Both the position numbers and the translations under genes were made by a program. From Micromonospora parathelypteridis (GTDB taxonomy: Bacteria; Actinomycetota; Actinomycetes; Mycobacteriales; Micromonosporaceae), in assembly GCF_014201145.1 (NCBI RefSeq), contig NZ_JACHDP010000001.1, positions 3,596,001-3,660,000 of the forward strand: a stretch of 64,000 nt of DNA, given 5' to 3'. Shown here piece by piece: positions 57,246 to 64,000 of this stretch. A model generated the notes under the pieces. That model ran no database searches, was not told the DNA's origin, and saw only the letters and a program-made list of their open reading frames with translations. Every line of letters starts with the position of its first letter. The first letter of the stretch is position 1.

Positions 57246-58130
57246 ATGAACAACATCGATGACCGTCTCGTCCAAGGGCTGCACGACATCGTCGACGGCG
57301 CAACGGACTCCGCACCTCCGGTGGGGGCGCTGATCGATCGCGGTCGGCGGGGCCGCCGACGCCGGACCACCGCGCTGGTCGGTACGACGTGCGCGTTGTT
57401 GGCGCTGGGCGTCGGCACTGCCGTGACGGTGACGACGAACTCCCCGCCGAGCAGTCCCGGCGTCACCGTGGAGGCCGCGCGGCCGGAGTCGGTCCCGCCG
57501 GCGATGCGGCTGGTCTCGGCCGCCGCGGCCAGCGAGAACATCAGTTACCGGATGCGGCTGACCAACTCGGGCCCGGGCGGGCTGACCTATGAGGGCGCGT
57601 TCGACCCGAGGACCGCCACCGGCTACGTCCGCGCGCCGCAGGACGACTCGGTCATGACCGAGCTGCTGATCGACGGCACCCGCTACGAGGGTGGGGAACG
57701 ACCGCTGGGCAAGCTGCCGGCGGACAAGGGCCCGGGCGAGACGTACGGCCGGTACGGGCAGTACCCGGGGAAGTACGACCGGCTCTCCCTCTACGCGGAC
57801 GGGAACGGGGTCCTGGGCGCCGCCGAGCCCGACCCGGCCGCCCTGTTCGCAGCGTTGAAGCGGGAGAACGCGACCGTCACCGAGAACCCGGACGGCACGC
57901 TGCACTTCACCTACAGCACGACCGACAAGGACGGGTCGAGCAGCACGGCCGGCGACGTCACGCTGGACGGCGACGGCCGGATCGCCAAGGTGGCGTTCAC
58001 CTTCACCTGGCAGTCGACGCTGAAGGGCCGACTCGACACCGGGACGGTCGACTCGACTCTCGAACTGTTCGACTACGGCGTCGAGGTGACGGTCAAGCGC
58101 CCGACCGACGTCGTGCTGGTCAAGGCGTAG
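57246..58130 (+). CDS. membrane protein, putative anti-sigma partner of the SigE-type factor
   Basis: This 294-residue protein has a cytoplasmic N-terminus ('DDRLVQGLHDIVDGATDSAP', then a basic patch), one membrane helix ('TTALVGTTCALLALGVGTAV') and a ~220-residue extracytoplasmic domain of LolA/LppX-like beta character ('SENISYRMRLTNSGPGGLTY', 'DGTLHFTYSTTDKDGSSSTA'). The arrangement and tight coupling to the sigma gene fit a regulator that senses envelope state, but no ZAS zinc motif is visible. ATG 57246 preferred; GTG 57237 overlaps the sigma gene's stop. Confidence 0.75.
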   Translation: MNNIDDRLVQGLHDIVDGATDSAPPVGALIDRGRRGRRRRTTALVGTTCALLALGVGTAVTVTTNSPPSSPGVTVEAARPESVPPAMRLVSAAAASENISYRMRLTNSGPGGLTYEGAFDPRTATGYVRAPQDDSVMTELLIDGTRYEGGERPLGKLPADKGPGETYGRYGQYPGKYDRLSLYADGNGVLGAAEPDPAALFAALKRENATVTENPDGTLHFTYSTTDKDGSSSTAGDVTLDGDGRIAKVAFTFTWQSTLKGRLDTGTVDSTLELFDYGVEVTVKRPTDVVLVKA

Positions 58131-58139
58131 ACCCGCGAG

Positions 58140-58169
58140 GCCCGGCGTCCACCAGTGTGGACGCCGGGC
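58140..58169. terminator. bidirectional terminator between convergent genes
   Basis: Perfect 13-bp stem GCCCGGCGTCCAC / GTGGACGCCGGGC with a CAGT loop, 9 nt after the upstream stop and 16 nt before the opposing esterase stop. Confidence 0.85.
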
Positions 58170-58185
58170 CGAGGCGCATGACGGA

Positions 58186-60492
58186 TCAGCGGTGTCCGAA
58201 GACCTTCCGGCTGGAGCCGAGGCGCAGGAGCACGGTCTCGCCGGTCGCGTCCTGGACCGCGTCGTTGTCGGTGATCGCGTACACCTCGCCGTTGCCGGCC
58301 ACGGTCAGACCCTCCAACTTCTCCTGGGTCCAGCCGTTGGTGGCGCGCAGCGCGGGCAGCACGTCGACCGCGAGGGTCTTCGGCAGCACCGTCAGCGGGC
58401 CGGTCGCCGCGGCACCCGGCAGCGGCACCGTGTAGATCCGCTTGACCGTGGCAGCCGGGCCGTTCAGCTTGTCCCGCTCGATCACCGCGAGCCGGTCGCC
58501 GACCATGGTGATCTCGGAGAGGCCCATCCAGTCGCCGGGCACGGTGGTGGCGCCCAACTGGTAGCCGAACCAGCTCCAGGTGCCCGCCGTGACGTCGTAG
58601 CGACCGAGCCGGACGATCCCGGCCGGGTCGGTGCTCAGTTCCCGCTGCACGGCCACCCAGACGATCTCCCGACCCTGCCGGTCGGTGGTCGCGGTGACTC
58701 CCTCCAGGCCCTGCTTGGCCAGGCCGGCGGCGACCTCGGCGGGCAGCGCGACGGTCTGCCGGGTCACCCCGGCGGCGTCGAGCCGGACCAGCTTGTTCTC
58801 CGCACCCTTGGCACCCTCGACGGCGAGCCAGAAGCCACCCTGCGGGCGGGCGAAGATGCCCTCCGCGTCGTACCCGACCGGCACGCCGGCCGCGTCCTTC
58901 ACCGGCAGCGCGCCGGTGATCACGGCGGGGGTCCGCTTCGCGTCGATGGTCAGGATGCGGGTCTGGCTGTACGCCGCGTCGGTGACGCTGTAGAGCTGGT
59001 CCCGCTTGCCCGGAACCGCGCTCAGCGCGCCGAGGGCGCCCCAACCGATCGGCGTACCGGCCCGGTCGGTGTCGGAGACGATGCTCGGGAAGGCCGGCGT
59101 GCCCTTGCCGAGTTGGAACAGCGACACCGAGGCCCGGACGTTCACCGAGGCGTCGTCCTCCTCGCTGGAGACCGCGAGCAGCCCACGTGACGGGATGGGC
59201 AGCAGCCCTTCCGGCCCGTTCGTGGTCGGCAGGATCTGCTTGAACACCGGCGCCGTCGGGCGGCTGAGGTCGTAGACGGCGACGAAGTTGCTGCGCTCCG
59301 AGCCGACGAACGCGTACCGCACGCCGTCGTACTCGGCGACGGCCACACCCTCCGGCTCGGTGCCCTTCTTGCCGGCCCGGTCCTCGTTGTGGAAGCCGTA
59401 CGTGACGGCGAGCCGCTCGAAGGTGTTACCGGCGTCCCAGGCGACGCGCCCGGTGCGACTGTCGAAGACCGACCAGCCGCGGGTGCCGCCGTGCCAGTCG
59501 CCCTCGTTGGCCGTGGTCAGGTAGCGGTCGTCGACCCAGGCCACCGCGTCCGGCTCGCGCGGCACGTCGGTGATGCTGCCGGTCAGGTCGATGACACCGT
59601 CCTTCACGGTGTCGATCCCGCTGATCGTGGCGGTGCCGGCGCTGAACACCTTGGTGATCCGACCGGTGGGCAGGTCGATCAGGGCGACGCCGTTGTTCTC
59701 CTGCAGGGTCACGGCCAACTGGTTGTGGCTGTTGATCGAGACGTACTCCGGCTCCGGGTCGGTCGGCGCGGCGAGACCGGCCTGGACCAGGGCGGGCAGC
59801 GCGCTCCCGCCGGCGCCGGTCAGCGCGACCGGCCGCAACCGCCAACCGGCCGGGGACTTACCGGTCAGGTCGACGATCTGCACGAAGCCGGCGGGGGCCT
59901 GGGGCAGGTCGCCCTCCTCGCCGCCGGGCGGGGTGGCCTCCTCGTCGCGCTCGTTCTCGATGGCGATCGCGGCGTACCGCTTGTCCTTGCTGATCGCGAT
60001 CGAGTCGGGCTGACCACCGAGGTCGAAGCTCGCCACCCGCTTGCGGCTGGCCAGCTCGATCACGTCGAGCCGACCGGACGGCTCGGTGTAGCTGCTGCTG
60101 GTGTTCACGACCACCAGCACGTATTTGCCGACCACGGCGACCGAGGTGGGCTCGTCCTCGGCGTTGCCGAGCTGTGCCAGGGAGAGTGTGCCGAGGCCGC
60201 GCGGCCGGTCGGCACGGGAGATGTCCAGGAAACCGATGCGCCGGGCCAGCGCGTCGGTGTGGATCAGGGTGCGGCCGTCCTCGCTGACCGCCGAGATCTC
60301 GGCGACCGTCGCGGTCGCCGGGTCCTCACCGGCCGGACGGTTCTGGAACACCGGGTACGTGGCGACCCGGTCGAAGGCGAGCGACGTACCCGGGTGGTGG
60401 TGTCCGCCGGCCGACGCGGGGGTGGCCCCGGTCAGGCTGGCGGCGGCGACACCGGCTGCGGTGAGCGCGGTGAATGCTCTTCTGAGTGTCAA
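58186..60492 (-). CDS. secreted phytase-like esterase (esterase-like activity of phytase family)
   Basis: This 768-residue protein has a signal peptide ('TLRRAFTALTAAGVAAASLT', cleavage after ASA), a WD/beta-propeller-like N-terminal half ('TSVAVVGKYVLVVVNTSSSY', 'KDKRYAAIAIENERDEEATP', 'YVSINSHNQLAVTLQENNGV') and a C-terminal phytase-like domain ('GFWLAVEGAKGAENKLVRLD', 'QEKLEGLTVAGNGEVYAITD'). Many Asp/Glu clusters could bind calcium. Enzymatic activity is inferred from the family. The TTG start has GGAGGA 6 nt upstream. Confidence 0.88.
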   Translation of the reverse strand: MTLRRAFTALTAAGVAAASLTGATPASAGGHHHPGTSLAFDRVATYPVFQNRPAGEDPATATVAEISAVSEDGRTLIHTDALARRIGFLDISRADRPRGLGTLSLAQLGNAEDEPTSVAVVGKYVLVVVNTSSSYTEPSGRLDVIELASRKRVASFDLGGQPDSIAISKDKRYAAIAIENERDEEATPPGGEEGDLPQAPAGFVQIVDLTGKSPAGWRLRPVALTGAGGSALPALVQAGLAAPTDPEPEYVSINSHNQLAVTLQENNGVALIDLPTGRITKVFSAGTATISGIDTVKDGVIDLTGSITDVPREPDAVAWVDDRYLTTANEGDWHGGTRGWSVFDSRTGRVAWDAGNTFERLAVTYGFHNEDRAGKKGTEPEGVAVAEYDGVRYAFVGSERSNFVAVYDLSRPTAPVFKQILPTTNGPEGLLPIPSRGLLAVSSEEDDASVNVRASVSLFQLGKGTPAFPSIVSDTDRAGTPIGWGALGALSAVPGKRDQLYSVTDAAYSQTRILTIDAKRTPAVITGALPVKDAAGVPVGYDAEGIFARPQGGFWLAVEGAKGAENKLVRLDAAGVTRQTVALPAEVAAGLAKQGLEGVTATTDRQGREIVWVAVQRELSTDPAGIVRLGRYDVTAGTWSWFGYQLGATTVPGDWMGLSEITMVGDRLAVIERDKLNGPAATVKRIYTVPLPGAAATGPLTVLPKTLAVDVLPALRATNGWTQEKLEGLTVAGNGEVYAITDNDAVQDATGETVLLRLGSSRKVFGHR

Positions 60493-60546
60493 GGACTTCC
60501 TCCGTTAGGTCGTACCCGCACGGAGGCTGACACCTGTGGGGGAGCG

Positions 60547-61644
60547 TCAGCTTGCGCCGACATGAACACTCGGCGAAGCACGGCGCAGCCGCCACCACGC
60601 TCCGCCGATCAGGGCGACCGTGATGACGGTGACCGCGACGTCACCGGCCAGGGCCGCCGCCGGGCTCGCCGGCGAGTAGGGCGGCACCAGGTACGCGAAC
60701 GCGGCCGCGGTGACCAGGCTCGCCGTGCCGGCGGCGAGAACGTGCCGCTGTCCCCAACCCGTGCGCGACGACCAGTACGCGATCAGCCCTCCGACCGCAG
60801 CCGCGAGCGCCAGCGCGATGGCCACCCCTGGCCAGCCCGGCGTCAGGTCGGTGCCGAATCGGACGAGGACCACCACCACGCCCACCCAGAGCGGGTGCGG
60901 TGCACGGCGTCCGCGTCCGGGCGTACCCGGCTCGGCCGGTCTGGGGCTCCGGTGGCGCCAGCGGGGCAGCAGAGCGGCCGCGACGAGGGCGAGGACCACG
61001 GTTGCGGCGAAGGTCAACTGGAGCGGGCTGGCCACGAAGTCCTTCCGGCCGCTGCTGTCGGAGAAGATCAGCAGACTGCCCAGCAGGTAGATCAGACCGA
61101 CGACGACGAGTCCGGGCCGGCCCAGCCACGGCCGACGCCGGCGATCCGCCCCGAGGAACGACTCGATGAGCACGATCGGCGCGCAGATGGTCAGCGCGAT
61201 GTGATTGCCCACGTAGTCGAAGGCCTGACGGAGGCTGAATTCGAGCCCCGGCACCAGCGTCGCCTCGGCGGCGGCGCGGGAGTCGGCGTACTGCGTGTCG
61301 TCCAGGAAGCCGGGGTTGAACAGCGACTGGTCGACCAGGCCGGCCTGGAGCACACCGAACGCGGCGGCGAGCAGCACGATCGTCGGCCAACCCGCGCCGA
61401 GGTGCCGGGCGGTCTCCCGGATCAGGATCGCCGCGCCGCCGTACATCGGGCTCAGGATGAGCAGCACCAGCAGGAAGTCGCCGATGGCGAAGCCACCCCA
61501 CGAGCACTCCGCCGCCCAGGGCGCGAGCAGCAGCAACGCGATCACCGGCAGGAGCCGGCGGCGCAGCGGAAGGCGGTCGGTAGTGGCAGTGCGGTCGGCG
61601 GTCGCGGTTGGGTCGGCGGTCGCGGGGTGGGGCTCGGACGGCAT
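60547..61644 (-). CDS. hypothetical polytopic membrane protein
   Basis: This 365-residue protein has eight to ten predicted membrane helices ('LLPVIALLLLAPWAAECSWG', 'IGDFLLVLLILSPMYGGAAI', 'AIALALAAAVGGLIAYWSSR'). A conserved-looking 'YGGAAILIRETARHLGAGWP' follows the second helix and 'LVDQSLFNPGFLDDTQYADS' the third. I do not recognise a transporter or enzyme family. The ATG has GAGGAG about 7 nt upstream. It ends ~55 bp before the esterase gene start on the same strand. Confidence 0.75.
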   Translation of the reverse strand: MPSEPHPATADPTATADRTATTDRLPLRRRLLPVIALLLLAPWAAECSWGGFAIGDFLLVLLILSPMYGGAAILIRETARHLGAGWPTIVLLAAAFGVLQAGLVDQSLFNPGFLDDTQYADSRAAAEATLVPGLEFSLRQAFDYVGNHIALTICAPIVLIESFLGADRRRRPWLGRPGLVVVGLIYLLGSLLIFSDSSGRKDFVASPLQLTFAATVVLALVAAALLPRWRHRSPRPAEPGTPGRGRRAPHPLWVGVVVVLVRFGTDLTPGWPGVAIALALAAAVGGLIAYWSSRTGWGQRHVLAAGTASLVTAAAFAYLVPPYSPASPAAALAGDVAVTVITVALIGGAWWRLRRASPSVHVGAS

Positions 61645-61778
61645 GGGCGCTCTCCTCGGGGGTCACCTCGTACCGTTCTTGAGCCAGCCGGCCAGCCGCT
61701 ACGGCCATCGGCCGACGACGGGTTCGACCAAAGTCGTTGAGTAGGGTGAGGCCGACGTCGCACTCGGGGAGCGTGAAG

Positions 61779-62531
61779 ATGCAGCCAACCGTCACGGCCG
61801 ACCTGGTGGCAGAGTCCGCCGACGCCGAGCGCCCGCTGGTCAGTTACCGCGACGAGGCGACCGGCGAGCGGGTCGACCTGACCGCACAGCAGGTCGGCTC
61901 CTGGGCGGCGCGCAGCGCGAGCATGCTGCGGGACGGCTGCGGGCTCGGCCCGGGCAGCCGCGTAGCGGTGTTGTTGCCGGCGCACTGGCGTACCGCAGCG
62001 GTGTTGTTGGGCGCGTGGGCATCCGGCCTGGCGGTGTCGGTCCGGCCTCGCGCCACCGCGGGCCTGCCCGTGCTGGAACCGGGCGGCGACCGGCCGTTCG
62101 ACGCGGTCTTCGTGACGCCGGAACGGCAGGACGACTGGCTGGAGGACGTGCCGGACGCCACGCACCGCTACCTCGTCGGCATCGGCCCCGGGCGACTCGC
62201 CGACGTGCCGCTGGGCTGGCTCGACTGGTCCGCCGAGGTGCTCCGCTACGGCGAGGCGACGCCCGACCACTCCGCGATCCACCCGTCGGATCCGGCCAGC
62301 GCGGACGGCACGACCTACGGTCAGTGGGGTGCGCTCGCCCAGGAGGTCGCCGCGATGCTGGACCTGCGTGCCGGTGACCGACTGCTGGTCGACGCGGCCG
62401 AGCACGAGCAGCCGCTGAAGTGGCTGCTCGCTCCGCTCTCCGCCGGCGCGTCCGTGGTCATCAGCGCCAACCTCGACCCGGCGCAGCGGGACACGATCGT
62501 CGCAGCCGAGCAGATCACCCGGGTCCTCTGA
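61779..62531 (+). CDS. TIGR03089 family protein (AMP-binding-like)
   Basis: This 250-residue protein resembles the N-terminal part of an adenylate-forming enzyme but is short, as in the TIGR03089 family: 'RPLVSYRDEATGERVDLTAQ', 'RSASMLRDGCGLGPGSRVAV', 'HWRTAAVLLGAWASGLAVSV', 'KWLLAPLSAGASVVISANLD'. It lacks the A3 phosphate loop and the C-terminal catalytic Lys, so it is unlikely to act as a ligase. ATG 61779 has GGGGAG 8 nt upstream. Function unknown. Confidence 0.85.
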   Translation: MQPTVTADLVAESADAERPLVSYRDEATGERVDLTAQQVGSWAARSASMLRDGCGLGPGSRVAVLLPAHWRTAAVLLGAWASGLAVSVRPRATAGLPVLEPGGDRPFDAVFVTPERQDDWLEDVPDATHRYLVGIGPGRLADVPLGWLDWSAEVLRYGEATPDHSAIHPSDPASADGTTYGQWGALAQEVAAMLDLRAGDRLLVDAAEHEQPLKWLLAPLSAGASVVISANLDPAQRDTIVAAEQITRVL

Positions 62532-62777
62532 GCCTTCCGGCTCAATTGATCAACTAACTGTTCATCCGTACAGCGCCCGCCTCTCACCGGGCTTGGCTGG
62601 CGCGTTCGTCATGAGGCGGCAGGGTCACTGACCGGCTGCGCCCTCCGGCGTGCCACAGCACCTGTAGACCGGAGCGCTGGCATGCCCCCTACCGCACGTT
62701 GGCCCCGCCGTGTCGTGGCGAGCCTTCCCACGTCGGTGGCGATGACCTCGCTCCGTTCACTAAGGAGAGAACTCGCC

Positions 62778-64000
62778 ATGACGCACGCACCACGTGCGCG
62801 TAGGAAGCGAACACGCGGACTCCTGTCCGCGGTGGCGCTCGTCCTCATCGCCGGACCGGCGACGGCCTTCGGCCCCACCCTGGCAGGGGCGCAGACGGTC
62901 CCGACCAGCGGTAACGCACCGTTGATCAACCTGACCGACGGGCAGAACGTCGAGGGCAAGGTCCCCGTCGTCGTCGAGCCGGTGACGGAGAACGATTCCG
63001 TGACCACCCTCGCGGTCGACGGCGACAGGATCGGCGCCGACAAGACCGCCGGCACCGCCCACTTCGCCTTCGAGATGGGTGGCAACGGCACCGAGGCCCG
63101 CTACCGCAACTACGTCACCGTCAACACGCACACCGCCGAAGCGGACCGCGTCTACCTCCCGGACATCCCCGGCGGGCAGGTCGGCACCCTCGACTTCCCG
63201 GGTGACTGGCTGCAGCCCGGGGCGAACACCGTCACCGTCCACACCGGAGCGAACTGGGTCGACTCGACCACCAAGACCGCCGTCGGCTACGAGGAGTTGC
63301 CCAACGGTGAGGGTGGCCGCTGCCCCAACTACGACGACTACGCGCTGAGCAGCATCAGCCTCAGCCTGCTCGGCGTGGTCGCCGACGGCGAGCAGAACCT
63401 GTTCAGCTACAGCTTCGGTGACGGCACCTGCGGCACCTCGGCGAAGCTGCTCAACCAGGATCTGACCTTCGTCATCTCCGGCGAGCCGGGCAGCACGTCG
63501 GGCCTGCGTACCGACCTCGACACCACCAAGCTCCCCAACGGTACGCACACCGTCAGCGCGACGACCCAGTCGGGCGCGAAGACGTCCGTCACCGTCGACG
63601 TCAACAACGCCCCCGCCGGCGCGGCGGCGGTGACCCCCGGAGACGGTGCCCGCGTACGCGGCACCCGCCCGGTGATCGCCGCGCTGCCCAACGGCGGCAA
63701 GGAGCACGTCGAGTCGCTCGCCATCGACGACAAGCCCGCCGAGAACGCGGAGACGTTGGCCGCTGGCACCGCCACCCTCGGCCTCACCATCGAGGCCGGC
63801 AACTCGGTCGAGGCGCGTTACCAGAACTACGCGCTGGTCAACGGGCACCGGGTCGACCTCGGCGGAGACTACGGCGCCACCGGGGCGGAGGACGCCAAGA
63901 TCGCGTTCCCGACCCGTTTCCTGCACCTCGGTGACAATGTCGTCGAGGTCCGCACCGGCGACTACAACGGCACCGTGAGCGGTGCGACCTGCGCCAACCA
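62778..64000 (+). CDS. large secreted protein with repeated beta domains (3' end outside window)
   Basis: The first 407 codons of a secreted protein are visible: signal peptide with basic start ('RARRKRTRGLLSAVALVLIA') and cleavage near 'GAQT', then two related beta-rich modules. Module 1 has 'PLINLTDGQNVEGKVPVVVE', 'EARYRNYVTVNTHTAEADRV' and 'WLQPGANTVTVHTG'; module 2 has 'AVTPGDGARVRGTRPVIAAL', 'EARYQNYALVNGHRVDLGGD' and 'FLHLGDNVVEVRTGDYNG'. The frame is open to the right edge. AAGGAGA lies upstream of the ATG. The catalytic part, if any, is beyond the window. Confidence 0.75.
   Translation, partial: MTHAPRARRKRTRGLLSAVALVLIAGPATAFGPTLAGAQTVPTSGNAPLINLTDGQNVEGKVPVVVEPVTENDSVTTLAVDGDRIGADKTAGTAHFAFEMGGNGTEARYRNYVTVNTHTAEADRVYLPDIPGGQVGTLDFPGDWLQPGANTVTVHTGANWVDSTTKTAVGYEELPNGEGGRCPNYDDYALSSISLSLLGVVADGEQNLFSYSFGDGTCGTSAKLLNQDLTFVISGEPGSTSGLRTDLDTTKLPNGTHTVSATTQSGAKTSVTVDVNNAPAGAAAVTPGDGARVRGTRPVIAALPNGGKEHVESLAIDDKPAENAETLAAGTATLGLTIEAGNSVEARYQNYALVNGHRVDLGGDYGATGAEDAKIAFPTRFLHLGDNVVEVRTGDYNGTVSGATCAN

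Noticed and set aside
59389..61740. A 783-codon plus-strand frame across the esterase and membrane protein genes
   Set aside because: It crosses two well-supported minus-strand genes and the gap between them, with no domain and poor composition.

Overview
The window is high-GC actinobacterial chromosome. Gene content, codon bias, frequent GTG starts and the order of the first 27 kb point to Micromonosporaceae, most likely Micromonospora or a close relative; that assignment is an inference from gene content, not from a marker comparison. It is dense core chromosome with one short accessory scar at a tRNA gene. I see no rRNA, CRISPR array, intact prophage or intact insertion sequence.

Layout. 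1-2849: tail of a Tad-type pilus/secretion operon (TadB-like, TadC-like, Flp-pilin-like, two TadE-like proteins). 2952-7285: LURP-one-like protein, small conserved protein, the helicase that habitually accompanies this Tad locus, then bldG and its ATPase-fold partner. 7603-14539: proton-pumping pyrophosphatase, a lipoprotein, an unknown protein and topoisomerase I. 14710-19893: two TetR-linked groups (monooxygenase-like protein, quinone oxidoreductase, SGNH hydrolase; sugar-lactone oxidase). 19927-27467: PLP amino acid deaminase/aldolase, an MFS-thymidylate kinase fusion, DNA polymerase III delta prime, a YbaB-like protein, two small ESX-like helical proteins and a PSP1-domain Fe-S protein.

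27511-31107 is the accessory zone: a long intergenic palindrome, a membrane metallophosphoesterase, tRNA-Thr(CGT) and, 1306 bp apart, two copies of the tRNA 3' end, each followed by the last codons of a tyrosine integrase, with low-GC gene debris between. 31138-35849 holds small membrane or surface proteins (LPXTG protein, proline-rich DUF4190 protein), a GNAT enzyme with a CdiI-like immunity protein, and a flavoprotein. 36018-40961: DUF2231 protein, Hsp20, and a heptose/glycosyltransferase group (GT9, GT2, HldE-like).

41184-52841: drug exporter, XRE regulator divergent from an FAD oxidoreductase, TetR divergent from an aldo-keto reductase, NUDIX divergent from an acyl-CoA ligase, quinone oxidoreductase, HAD phosphatase, SCO6745-type protein and a membrane-anchored FKBP isomerase. 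52988-56659: a DUF4241 protein and the non-homologous end-joining set (Ku divergent from separate LigD ligase and polymerase genes). 56698-64000: SigE-type sigma factor with membrane partner, phytase-like esterase, membrane protein, TIGR03089 protein and the start of a large secreted protein.

Recurring themes are leaderless starts (a TANNNT hexamer 6-7 nt before the start codon, on both strands), TetR genes with clean palindromes beside them, and long hairpins between convergent genes.
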